From the NCBI RefSeq assembly GCF_002205645.1, contig NZ_NIOF01000008.1, positions 33,176-97,175 of the forward strand: a stretch of 64,000 nt of DNA, given 5' to 3'. This document shows positions 36,032-43,750 of the stretch, one piece after another. This DNA is from Roseateles aquatilis (GTDB lineage: Bacteria; Pseudomonadota; Gammaproteobacteria; Burkholderiales; Burkholderiaceae_C). Every line of letters begins with the position of its first letter. Positions within the stretch are counted from its first letter, which is position 1. The translations under genes were made by a program, and so were the position numbers. The notes beneath the pieces are model-generated. The model did no database searches. It was given only the letters and a program-made list of their open reading frames with translations, and was not told the origin of the DNA.

Positions 36032-38567
36032 TGCCGGCCTGCTGCTGCTGACCGCGTGCGCGGCGGCGGCCCAGGCGCAGCAACCGCCGCCATCGCCGGC
36101 CCAGCAGGCGCAGGAGCGCGTTGCCGGCGAGCGCATGGCCGCGCAGACGCCGCGTTTCGGCGAGACGCTGTTGCTCGGCCTGAAGATCAACGGCATCGCG
36201 CAGCCGCAGACGGTGCGCGCGGTGCGGGTGCCCGAGGGCCTGGCCATTCCGCAGGCGTTGTGGACCGAGCTGAAGTTCCGCCCCCCCGCGTTGCCGCCCC
36301 GCATGATCGAGGGCGAGCTGCACATGGTCCTGGGCGACGGGCCCGCCGAGCTGATGCGCTGGCGCATCGAGGAACTGAGCCAGACGCTGGAGATCGACGC
36401 GCCGCCGCAGGCGTTCTCCGACCAGCAACTGGAGGTGGCGCGCGCCGCCACGCAGGTCACGCTGCCGTCGACCTTCGGCGTCTACGGCAACTACGACGTC
36501 CAATGGCAGCGGCGCGTGGGCGGCGACGGCAACGTCAACGGGCTGGCCGAGGTCGGCGTGCTGACGCCGGCCGGCGATCTGAGCCATCAGCAGCTGTACC
36601 GCGGCGGCACGGGCGGCGGCTGGGTGCGGCTGGACACGCGCTGGACGATGGACCGGCCGGAGCACCTGGCGAGCTGGCGGCTCGGCGACAGCGTCGCGCA
36701 GCCGGGAACCTGGGGCCAGGCGATGCGCTTCGGCGGCGTGCAGTGGAGCACCGATTTCTCGCTGCGGCCCGGCTTCCTGAGCTTCCCGCTGCCGACGCTC
36801 AAGGGCGAGGCGGCGTTGCCGTCCACCGTCGACGTCTTCGTCAACAACAGCCAGCGCCTGCAGGGGCGGGTGCAGCCGGGGCCGTTCGACATCACCGACC
36901 TGCCGCTGGTGACCGGGCAGGGAGAAATTCGCACCGTCGTGCGCGACCTGCTGGGCCGCGAGCAGGTCGTCGTGCAGCCGTACTACATCAGCCCGGCGCT
37001 GCTCAAGCCGGGGCTGTCGTCGAGCAGCGTCGAGCTGGGCTGGCTGCGCGAGAACTACGGCGTCGACAGCAATCGCTACGGGCGCGCGATGCTGGCCGGC
37101 ACCTGGCGCAACGGCGTCTCCAGCGGCTTCACGCAGGAGTGGCGCGGCGAGCTGGCCGCGCGCCAGCAGGCGGTGGGCGCGTCCGGCTTGTGGCTGGTGA
37201 GCGAGCTGGGCACGCTGAGCCTGTCCGGGGTCGCCAGCCGCAGCGACGATCCCGCCGCGCGGCGCGGCGCGCTGGCCGCGGTGGGCGTGGAGCGCCAGGG
37301 CATGGACTGGAGCGGCGGGTTCCAGGTCAAGCGCGCGACGGCGGGCTTCACGCAGCTGGGCAACGCGGTGTCGCCGAAGTGGAGCGTGTCGGCGTCGATC
37401 GGCACGCAGTGGAAGCAATGGGGCCTGGGCGTCGGGCTGGTGCAGCAGGGCGCGCCGCAGCGCACGCCGACGGACAACCAACTGCAGGTGGCGTCCAAGC
37501 TGCTGTCCTTCAACGCGAGCCGCAGCCTGGGCAACTGGGGTTTCGTGGGGCTGTCGGCGCTCAAGGTCGGCGACGGCGGCGGCACGTCGATCGCCATGTT
37601 CTGGAGCCTGCTGCTGGACGACAACAAGAGCCTGTCCACCGCCTGGCAGGGGCAGCGCGGCGGCGGGCAGACGGCGCGCGACCTCTGGCAGGTGCAACTG
37701 CAGAGCAATCCGCCGGTGGGCGAAGGCGTCGGGTATCAGTTGCTGGCGGAGTCCAACGGCCGCCAGCAGGCGCAGGCGCAGTGGCAGTCGAACCGCGTGG
37801 CGCTGGATGGCGGCGTGTCGCGCATCGCCGGTCGCACCGACGTGCGGCTGGGGGCTAGCGGCGGCCTCGCGTGGATGGACGGCAGCACGTATGCGAGCCG
37901 GCGCATCGATGGCGGCTTCGCGGTGGTGCAGGTCGGCGATCAGCCGAATGTGCGGATCACCCACGACAACCAGCCGGTGGCGCGCACGGATGCGTCGGGG
38001 CGCGCGTTCCTGCCGTCGCTGCGGGGGTATCAGGTGAACCGGGTCGGCGTCGTCGCGGACGACCTGCCGCTGGACGCGGAGATCGAGGCGCTGGAGCTGC
38101 AGGTCACGCCGGCGCGGCGCAGCGCGGCGTTGATCCGCTTCCCGATCTCGCACAGCCAGACGGCGACGTTCCGCGCCGTCGACGAGGCCGGCGAGCCGCT
38201 GCCGCCCGGAACCGAGTTGCGGCTGGTGGGCGGTGCGCGCGGTTTCCCGATGGGGCTGGATGGGCGGGCGTTCCTGACGGGACTGGCCGTCGAGGCCGGC
38301 GCCGTGAATCGCGTGCGGGCGACGCTGGAGGACGGCTCGTCCTGCGAGCTCGAATTGCGCGTGCCGGCACAGGCGGCGGAGCTGCCGGATCTCGGCACGT
38401 TGACCTGCCGGCGCGTCGCCGTGCCCGCCATGGATGCCGTCTCCGTTCCAACGTCGACGGTGCCGCCCGCGACACCGTCTCCGCCATCAACACCACCCAC
38501 GTCGCCCACGCCATTCACGCCGCTCAACCCGCCCGGCGCATCCGCCGCCGCGAAGGAGTCGTCATGA
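36015..38567 (+). CDS. fimbrial usher (CsuD-like) outer-membrane protein
   Basis: An 850-residue usher that forms the secretion pore for the pilus. It has an N-terminal domain (LGLKINGIAQ), a beta-barrel with the typical VDVFVNN…GPFDITDLPLVTGQGE plug-region motif, repeated strands, and a C-terminal domain with NVRITHDN and GRAFLPSLRGYQ. The start is a GTG inside the chaperone gene; the signal peptide is short and ends at AQAQ, with a TAC that imitates a lipobox. A Pro/Thr/Ser-rich tail of about 40 residues follows the last barrel-associated domain. The stop overlaps the next gene (ATGA). Confidence 0.9.
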   Translation: MPRASDAGLLLLTACAAAAQAQQPPPSPAQQAQERVAGERMAAQTPRFGETLLLGLKINGIAQPQTVRAVRVPEGLAIPQALWTELKFRPPALPPRMIEGELHMVLGDGPAELMRWRIEELSQTLEIDAPPQAFSDQQLEVARAATQVTLPSTFGVYGNYDVQWQRRVGGDGNVNGLAEVGVLTPAGDLSHQQLYRGGTGGGWVRLDTRWTMDRPEHLASWRLGDSVAQPGTWGQAMRFGGVQWSTDFSLRPGFLSFPLPTLKGEAALPSTVDVFVNNSQRLQGRVQPGPFDITDLPLVTGQGEIRTVVRDLLGREQVVVQPYYISPALLKPGLSSSSVELGWLRENYGVDSNRYGRAMLAGTWRNGVSSGFTQEWRGELAARQQAVGASGLWLVSELGTLSLSGVASRSDDPAARRGALAAVGVERQGMDWSGGFQVKRATAGFTQLGNAVSPKWSVSASIGTQWKQWGLGVGLVQQGAPQRTPTDNQLQVASKLLSFNASRSLGNWGFVGLSALKVGDGGGTSIAMFWSLLLDDNKSLSTAWQGQRGGGQTARDLWQVQLQSNPPVGEGVGYQLLAESNGRQQAQAQWQSNRVALDGGVSRIAGRTDVRLGASGGLAWMDGSTYASRRIDGGFAVVQVGDQPNVRITHDNQPVARTDASGRAFLPSLRGYQVNRVGVVADDLPLDAEIEALELQVTPARRSAALIRFPISHSQTATFRAVDEAGEPLPPGTELRLVGGARGFPMGLDGRAFLTGLAVEAGAVNRVRATLEDGSSCELELRVPAQAAELPDLGTLTCRRVAVPAMDAVSVPTSTVPPATPSPPSTPPTSPTPFTPLNPPGASAAAKESS

Positions 38568-39088
38568 CACAGCTTCCGTTCTTCCGTCGCCTCATCCCCG
38601 TGCGAGTCCTGTTGGCGCTGGGGCTGCTCGTCGGCGCTTCAGGCGCTCACGCACTGTGCCTGCCCGCGGTCTGTACCTGCACCGCCCAGACCACCAACCT
38701 GCTGTTCTCCAACTACAACCCGCTGGCCTACAGCACCTCCACGACCACCGGCACCGTGACCATCAAGTGCGGCGGCGTCGCCGGCCTGCTGATCCCCTTC
38801 ACCATCGCGCTCAGCCAGGGCGGCGGCACCAGCTTCGCCACGCGACGGCTGGCGTTCGGCGCCCACACGCTGAGCTACAACCTGTACGCCGATTCGGCCT
38901 ACACCTCGGTGTGGGGCGATGGCACCGCGTCGACGGTCACCGTCGGAGGCTCCCTGCTGCTCGACGTGCTCAGCCTGCTCGGCTCGGCCACCTACACGGT
39001 CTATGGGCAGATCCCGGCGCGTCAGGTCACGACGGTGCCCGGCGGGCCGTACACCGATGCGGTGACGGTGACGATCACGTATCAGTGA
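38564..39088 (+). CDS. second spore coat U domain protein, probable minor or tip pilin
   Basis: A 174-residue secreted subunit with a clear signal peptide (cleavage near AHALC). The SCPU fold shows as LLFSNYNPLAYS, a TIKCGG cysteine, SYNLYADSAY, VWGDGTAS and the final DAVTVTITYQ strand. It overlaps the usher stop by 4 bp and has GAAGGAG upstream. In Csu loci the last gene encodes the tip adhesin CsuE, which has two SCPU domains; this protein has one only. Confidence 0.87.
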   Translation: MTQLPFFRRLIPVRVLLALGLLVGASGAHALCLPAVCTCTAQTTNLLFSNYNPLAYSTSTTTGTVTIKCGGVAGLLIPFTIALSQGGGTSFATRRLAFGAHTLSYNLYADSAYTSVWGDGTASTVTVGGSLLLDVLSLLGSATYTVYGQIPARQVTTVPGGPYTDAVTVTITYQ

Positions 39089-39145
39089 TCGGTGATCGGT
39101 GAACGCCCCCCATGACCGCCGATCGAGGACCCCGCCCGTCAGCGA

Positions 39146-39200
39146 AAGCCGGGGGGCGGCCTCCTCATAAGTCCCCAAATCGTCGGCCGCCCCCCGGCTT
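39146..39200. repeat. REP-like stem-loop element, copy 1
   Basis: A 16-bp perfect inverted repeat (right arm GGCCGCCCCCCGGCTT at 39185-39200) encloses a 23-nt loop that includes CCTCATAAGT. The sequence after the right arm (CGCCGCCTCCA) and the loop match a second element at 63.8 kb. It lies between the convergent pilin and photolyase genes and could stop transcription from either side. Confidence 0.75.
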
Positions 39201-39228
39201 CCGCCGCCTCCAGATCAAGCTCGGCAAC

Positions 39229-39252
39229 GAATCCGAATCCGAATCCGAATCC
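39229..39252. repeat. GAATCC hexanucleotide array
   Basis: Four exact tandem GAATCC units begin 28 bp after the stem-loop. The second stem-loop element in the window is followed by a different hexamer array at a comparable distance. Confidence 0.8.
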
Positions 39253-39299
39253 GAGAACAGGGGGAGGTTGCCCGGTCGGGGCGGCGAGACGCGGTCGGG

Positions 39300-40820
39300 C
39301 TACGGAAACTCGCGGGACTTGACCACGGCGTATCGATCCATCGTCGCCATGCGCGCCGTTTCGTGTCGCACGATCGGCGCGGGGTAGTCCCGTCCCAGCA
39401 TCACGCCGCAGGCGGCCAGCTCCGCGGGCTTGGCGAGCCAGGGGGCATGGATGAGCTTGGGCGGCAGCTTCGCGAGTTGCGGCAGGTAGCGCTTGATGAA
39501 CTTGCCGTCGGGATCGAATTTCTCGCTCTGGCTCACCGGGTTGAAGATGCGGAAGTAGGGCTGCGCGTCGCAGCCGCTCGACGCCGCCCACTGCCAGCCG
39601 CCGTTGTTGGCCGCGAGGTCGAAGTCCAGCAGTTGCCGCGCGAAGTACGCCTCGCCGCGGCGCCAATCGATGCCCAGGTCCTTGATCAGGAAGCTGGCCG
39701 TCACCATCCGCAGCCGGTTGTGCATGTAGCCGGTCTCGTTGATCTGGTGCATCGCCGCGTCCACCAGCGGATAGCCGGTGCGGCCCTGGCACCAGGCCTC
39801 GAAATCGGCGTCGGCGTCGGGACCCTCGGCCCAGCGGATGCGGTCGTACTCGGGCCGGAAGGCGCGTTCGACGACCCGCGGGTGGTGGTGCAGCACCTGG
39901 TGGTAGAAGTCGCGCCAGATCAGCTCGGACAGCCAGGTGCGGGCCCCCTCGCCGGCGGGACCGTCCCGGTCGTCGTGCCCGCCATGGCCGCGCCGCCAGG
40001 CCTCGCGCGCGAGCTGGCGGATCGAGATCGTGCCGAAGCGCAGGTGCGTGCTCAGGTAGCTCGGGCCCTTGATGGCGGGGAAGTCGCGCGTGTCGGCGTA
40101 GCGGGCCATGCGGTCGAGGAACTCGGCGAAGAGGCGCTGCGCGCCCGCGCTGCCGCCGGTCAGCGCGGCGCTCAAGCCCGCGGGCTCGAAGCCGATGTCG
40201 CCCAGCGACGGGACGCGCTGCCCGGCCGGCGGCGTGCCGTCGGGCAGCGCGGCCAGGTGGGCGGCATGTTTCTCGATCGGATAGCTGGAGAGGAAGAACG
40301 GCGTCACCGCCTTCAGCCACGCGTTCTTGTAGGGCGTGAAGACGCCGTAGGGCTGCCGGGCGCCGGTCAGGACTTCGGAGCGCTCGAAGACGACGTGGTC
40401 CTTGAAGCTCTCGATCTGCAGGCCGCGCGCCAGCAGCGCCTCGCCGACGGCGGCGTCGCGGCGCAGCGCGTCGGGCTCGTCGTCGCGGTTGAAGTAGAGG
40501 GCGCCGGCACCCAGCGCCGCGGCCAGCGCGGGGATCTCGTCCCGGGCGACGCCGTGCCGCACGATCAGCCCCGCGCCGGGCGCGAGGGCGCCCAGGTCGG
40601 CATCCAGCACGCGCAGCGCGTCGAGGATGAATTCGACGCGCCGGTCCGCGCGCGGCAGCGCGTCGAGGATGGCGGTGTCCAGCACGAAGGCGCAGAACAC
40701 GCGGCGGTGGCGGGTGAGCGCGCGGTGCAGCGCCGCGTGGTCGTCGGCGCGCAGGTCGCGGCGGAACCAGACCAGGGCGGTGTCCGGGTCGGGCGCGGGG
40801 GATGTCGTCGGGCGCGTCAT
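39300..40820 (-). CDS. phrB: deoxyribodipyrimidine photolyase
   Basis: A 506-residue cryptochrome/photolyase-family enzyme that repairs UV-induced pyrimidine dimers using light. The N-terminal alpha/beta domain starts with LVWFRRDLRADDH; the C-terminal FAD domain shows WLSELIWRDFYHQV, GYMHNRLRMVTASFL, LLDFDLAANNGGWQWAASSGCDAQPYFRIFNP. These match class I CPD photolyases, including the tryptophan-rich electron path. It is divergent from algH with 35 bp between starts. Confidence 0.94.
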   Translation of the reverse strand: MTRPTTSPAPDPDTALVWFRRDLRADDHAALHRALTRHRRVFCAFVLDTAILDALPRADRRVEFILDALRVLDADLGALAPGAGLIVRHGVARDEIPALAAALGAGALYFNRDDEPDALRRDAAVGEALLARGLQIESFKDHVVFERSEVLTGARQPYGVFTPYKNAWLKAVTPFFLSSYPIEKHAAHLAALPDGTPPAGQRVPSLGDIGFEPAGLSAALTGGSAGAQRLFAEFLDRMARYADTRDFPAIKGPSYLSTHLRFGTISIRQLAREAWRRGHGGHDDRDGPAGEGARTWLSELIWRDFYHQVLHHHPRVVERAFRPEYDRIRWAEGPDADADFEAWCQGRTGYPLVDAAMHQINETGYMHNRLRMVTASFLIKDLGIDWRRGEAYFARQLLDFDLAANNGGWQWAASSGCDAQPYFRIFNPVSQSEKFDPDGKFIKRYLPQLAKLPPKLIHAPWLAKPAELAACGVMLGRDYPAPIVRHETARMATMDRYAVVKSREFP

Positions 40821-40855
40821 GGGAGGGGAGTGTCGGTGAAATAGAATCCGCCCCT

Positions 40856-41434
40856 ATGTCCAAGGAACGCATCGACCTGACCAACCAGTTCCTGATCGCC
40901 ATGCCGGGCATGGCGGACGAGACTTTCGCCGGATCCGTCGTCTACCTGTGCGAGCACAACGAGAAGGGGGCCCTCGGCCTGGTCATCAACAAGCCGATCT
41001 CGCTGACCCTGGGCAACCTGTTCGAGAAGGTCGAGCTGGAGCTCACCGACGAATCGATGGCCGCCCGCCCGGTCTTCTACGGCGGCCCGGTCCAGACCGA
41101 GCGCGGTTTCGTGCTGCACGAGCCGCTGGACGAGCAGGGCAACCACTACAACGCGACGCTCGCCGTCCCCGGCGGGCTGGAAATGACCACCAGCCGCGAC
41201 GTGCTGGAGGCGCTCTCCAGCGGCGCCGGCCCCAAGCGCGTGCTGGTCACGCTGGGCTACAGCGGCTGGGCCGCCGGGCAATTGGAGGAAGAGCTCGGCC
41301 GCAACGGGTGGATCACCGTCGACGCCACGCCCGAGATCATCTTCGACACGCCGATCGAGGAGCGCTACGAGAAGGCGCTCGCGCTGCTCGGCATCGATCC
41401 GCGCATGCTCAGCCAGGAGGCCGGGCACGCATGA
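40856..41434 (+). CDS. algH: YqgE/AlgH family protein
   Basis: A 192-residue protein of the YqgE/AlgH family. Features are TNQFLIAMPGMAD, VVYLCEHNEKGALGLVINKP, YGGPVQ and LGYSGWAAGQLEEEL. The molecular function is not settled; in pseudomonads AlgH affects alginate and virulence regulation. It opens the algH-ruvX-pyrR-pyrB-pyrC operon. A TAGAAT hexamer at about 40841 may be its -10 box. The start is the MSKER methionine; the longer frame extends into the promoter. The stop overlaps a downstream ATG (ATGA) that opens the repeat ORF. Confidence 0.92.
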   Translation: MSKERIDLTNQFLIAMPGMADETFAGSVVYLCEHNEKGALGLVINKPISLTLGNLFEKVELELTDESMAARPVFYGGPVQTERGFVLHEPLDEQGNHYNATLAVPGGLEMTTSRDVLEALSSGAGPKRVLVTLGYSGWAAGQLEEELGRNGWITVDATPEIIFDTPIEERYEKALALLGIDPRMLSQEAGHA

Positions 41435-41790
41435 CGACCCTGTGCCCCCCAGTCGCTTCGCTCCTGCCCCCGAGGGGCGCTGCCCACCTTGGGGCGGCCC
41501 GGCCGACCCTGTGCCCCCCAGTCGCTTCGCTCCTGCCCCCAAGGGGCGCTACCCGCCTTGGGGCGGCCCGGCCGACCTTGTGCCCCCCAGTCGCTTCGCT
41601 CCTGCCCCCGAGGGGCGCTACCCGCCTTGGGGCGGCCCGGCCGACCCTGTGCCCCCCAGTCGCTTCGCTCCTGCCCCCGAGGGGCGCTACCCGCCTTGGG
41701 GCGGCCCGGCCGACCCTGTGCCCCCCAGTCGCTTCGCTCCTGCCCCCGAGGGGCGCTACCCGCCTTGGGGCGGCCCGGCGGCGGGCATGA
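41431..41790 (+). other. repeat-derived ORF joining algH to ruvX
   Basis: An open frame of 119 codons starts at an ATG overlapping the algH stop and ends at a TGA overlapping a candidate ruvX ATG, both as ATGA. It consists of five copies of a 23-residue unit built around LCPPVASLLPPRG and LGAARPT. No protein family is recognisable. It may only keep ribosomes moving between algH and ruvX rather than make a functional protein. Confidence 0.45.
41441..41779. repeat. five tandem copies of a 69-bp repeat
   Basis: Units begin at 41441, 41510, 41579, 41648 and 41717, exactly 69 bp apart; the last is a few bases short. Only scattered single-base differences separate copies. Each unit contains CCCCGAGGGG and CGCCTTGGGGCG palindromes and the CAGTCGCTTCGCTCCTG core. 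From memory this core resembles intergenic repeats common in Burkholderiales. As 69 is divisible by three, frames stay open through the array. Confidence 0.95.
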
Positions 41791-42209
41791 CCTCACGCGC
41801 CATGACCATGGCTGCTTCACCGTCCTCTTTTGCTTCTCCCCTCGCATTCGACTTCGGCACCAAACGCCTCGGCGTGGCGACCGGCAACCGGATGCTGGGC
41901 AGCGCGCGGGGGCTGCGGACGATCACCGAGCAGGGCGACGCCCGCTGGGCCGCGATCGCGGCGCTGATCCAGGAGTGGCAGCCCGACGCGCTGGTCGTCG
42001 GCGTGCCGCGCCATCCCGACGGCGCCCCGCATGAGATGACCGCCCGCGCGCAGAAATTCGCCGGCCAGCTGCGCGGCCGCCACCGGCTGCCGGTGGTCGA
42101 GGTCGACGAGCGCTACACCAGCGCGGAAGCCCAGTCCCAGGGCGCGCGCGACCTCGACGCCGCCAGCGCGGCATTGATCCTCGAACAATTTTTCCGGGAA
42201 CACCCATGA
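41787..42209 (+). CDS. ruvX: RuvX/YqgF, putative Holliday junction resolvase
   Basis: A 135-140-residue RNase H-fold nuclease needed for 16S rRNA 5' maturation and once proposed as a Holliday junction resolvase. Family blocks are LAFDFGTKRLGVATGN at the start, LVVGVPRHPDG in the middle and VEVDERYTSAEA with conserved acidic residues, then LDAASAALILEQF. The start is uncertain: ATG codons at 41787, 41802 and 41808 are possible, and the frame is even open through the repeats to 41442. Its stop overlaps pyrR by 4 bp. Confidence 0.92.
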   Translation: MTSRAMTMAASPSSFASPLAFDFGTKRLGVATGNRMLGSARGLRTITEQGDARWAAIAALIQEWQPDALVVGVPRHPDGAPHEMTARAQKFAGQLRGRHRLPVVEVDERYTSAEAQSQGARDLDAASAALILEQFFREHP

Positions 42210-42706
42210 GCACATTGCACCTCGATGCGCAAGCGTTGTATGCCGACCTCGTGCGCGGCGTGCAGCGCCTCCTGCAACCCGACGCGGTCCTGGTAGGCAT
42301 CTGGTCGGGCGGCGCCTGGCTGGCCGAACGCCTGCAGCAGGACCTGAAGCTGGACGGATCGCACGGCGTGATCTCCAGCGCGCTGCACCGCGACGACTTC
42401 GGCTCCAAGGGCATGAACGCCAGCGCCGACCACACCAAGCTGCCCTTCGACATCGACGGCCGCCACGTCCTGCTGATCGACGACGTGCTCTACACCGGCC
42501 GCACCACGCGCGCCGTGATCAACGAGCTGTTCGACTTCGGCCGCCCGGCCAGCGTCACGCTGGCGGTGCTGGTGGACCGCGGCGGACGCGAGCTGCCGAT
42601 CGAGCCCGCTTTCTCCGCCGCGCGCGTCGCGCTGGCGCCCAGCCAGCGCCTGCGCCTGGTCAAGGGCGACGGCGGCCGCTTCAGCTTCGACATGACGGGG
42701 GACTGA
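42206..42706 (+). CDS. pyrR: PyrR, pyrimidine operon regulator / UPRT-like
   Basis: A 166-residue phosphoribosyltransferase-fold protein. The PRPP-binding motif is [16 protein letters not shown], followed by the PyrR-type [26 protein letters not shown] block. In Gram-positives PyrR binds mRNA to attenuate pyr genes and also has uracil phosphoribosyltransferase activity; whether RNA regulation happens here is unknown. It is coupled to ruvX by an ATGA overlap and lies 4 bp before pyrB. Confidence 0.94.
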   Translation: MSTLHLDAQALYADLVRGVQRLLQPDAVLVGIWSGGAWLAERLQQDLKLDGSHGVISSALHRDDFGSKGMNASADHTKLPFDIDGRHVLLIDDVLYTGRTTRAVINELFDFGRPASVTLAVLVDRGGRELPIEPAFSAARVALAPSQRLRLVKGDGGRFSFDMTGD

Positions 42707-42710
42707 CCAC

Positions 42711-43673
42711 ATGCTGAGCAAACGCAACCCCCAACTGAACAAGCACGGCGAGCTGATCCATCTGCTCTCCACCGAAGGCCTGCCGCGCGCGGTGCTGCAC
42801 CAGATCCTGGACACGGCCGGCACCTTCCTCTCGGTCAACGACCGCGAGGTCAAGAAGGTGCCGCTGCTGCGCGGCAAGTCGGTGTTCAACCTGTTCTTCG
42901 AGAACAGCACCCGCACCCGCACCACCTTCGAGATCGCCGCCAAGCGCCTGTCCGCCGACGTCATCAACCTGGACATCGCGCGCTCCAGCACCGCCAAGGG
43001 CGAGACGCTGCTGGACACGGTGGCCAACCTGTCGGCGATGCACGCTGACATGTTCGTCGTGCGCCACAGCGAGTCCGGAGCGCCCTATCTGATCGCGCAG
43101 CACTGCGCCCCGCACGTCCACGTGGTGAATGCCGGCGACGGCCGCCACGCGCATCCGACGCAGGGCCTGCTGGACATGTACACGATCCGTCACTACAAGA
43201 AGGACTTCACCCAGCTCACCGTGGCGATCGTCGGCGACATCGTGCATTCGAGGGTGGCGCGGTCGGACATCCACGCGCTGTCGACGCTGGGCGTGCCCGA
43301 GATCCGCGCCGTCGGCCCGAAGACGCTGGTGCCGGGCGACCTCAAGGACATGGGCGTGCGCGTCTGCCACGACATGGCCGAGGGCGTGAAGGACGCCGAC
43401 GTGATCATCATGCTGCGCTTGCAGAACGAGCGCATGGGCGGCGCGATGCTGCCCAGCGCCGGCGAGTACTTCAAGAGCTTCGGCCTGACGCCCGAGAAGC
43501 TGGCGCTGGCCAGGCCCGATGCGATCGTGATGCATCCGGGCCCCATCAACCGCGGCGTGGAGATCTCGTCGAGCGTGGCCGACGGCGCGCACAGCGTGAT
43601 CCTGCCGCAGGTCACCTTCGGCATCGCGGTGCGCATGGCCGTGATGTCCATCCTGGCGGGGAACGAAGCATGA
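42711..43673 (+). CDS. pyrB: aspartate carbamoyltransferase catalytic subunit
   Basis: A 320-residue enzyme making N-carbamoyl-aspartate from carbamoyl phosphate and aspartate, the first committed pyrimidine step. The carbamoyl-phosphate site [13 protein letters not shown] is near residues 62-75; [17 protein letters not shown] and [13 protein letters not shown] are the aspartate-site blocks. No pyrI regulatory subunit gene is nearby. It is followed by a dihydroorotase-like gene, matching class A ATCases in which PyrB assembles with a PyrC-like partner. Confidence 0.96.
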   Translation: MLSKRNPQLNKHGELIHLLSTEGLPRAVLHQILDTAGTFLSVNDREVKKVPLLRGKSVFNLFFENSTRTRTTFEIAAKRLSADVINLDIARSSTAKGETLLDTVANLSAMHADMFVVRHSESGAPYLIAQHCAPHVHVVNAGDGRHAHPTQGLLDMYTIRHYKKDFTQLTVAIVGDIVHSRVARSDIHALSTLGVPEIRAVGPKTLVPGDLKDMGVRVCHDMAEGVKDADVIIMLRLQNERMGGAMLPSAGEYFKSFGLTPEKLALARPDAIVMHPGPINRGVEISSSVADGAHSVILPQVTFGIAVRMAVMSILAGNEA

Positions 43674-43750
43674 GCGCCGTCGCCGGACCGACCCCATGCG
43701 ATCAATCCTCCCTCGCGGAGGCGGTGCTCGGCACCTGGAGGGCACGATGA
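43670..43750 (+). other. 26-codon mini-ORF linking pyrB and pyrC
   Basis: An ATG overlapping the pyrB stop (ATGA) opens 26 codons that end in a TGA overlapping the pyrC ATG (again ATGA). The peptide starts [12 protein letters not shown] and has no family. The tight overlaps at both ends suggest translational coupling, although pyrC also has its own GGAGG. Confidence 0.4.

Noticed and set aside
36015..36080. Usher as a lipoprotein (LLTAC near its start)
   Set aside because: Ushers are outer-membrane barrels; the stretch is better read as a short type I signal peptide with an accidental cysteine.
41441..41779. CRISPR array
   Set aside because: Units are joined head to tail without unique spacers and no cas genes are near; it is a tandem repeat.
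41365..41847. Minus-strand 160-codon frame with a repeated GRPKAGSAPRGQ unit
   Set aside because: It exists only because the 69-bp repeat has no stop in this frame; no ribosome site or family.
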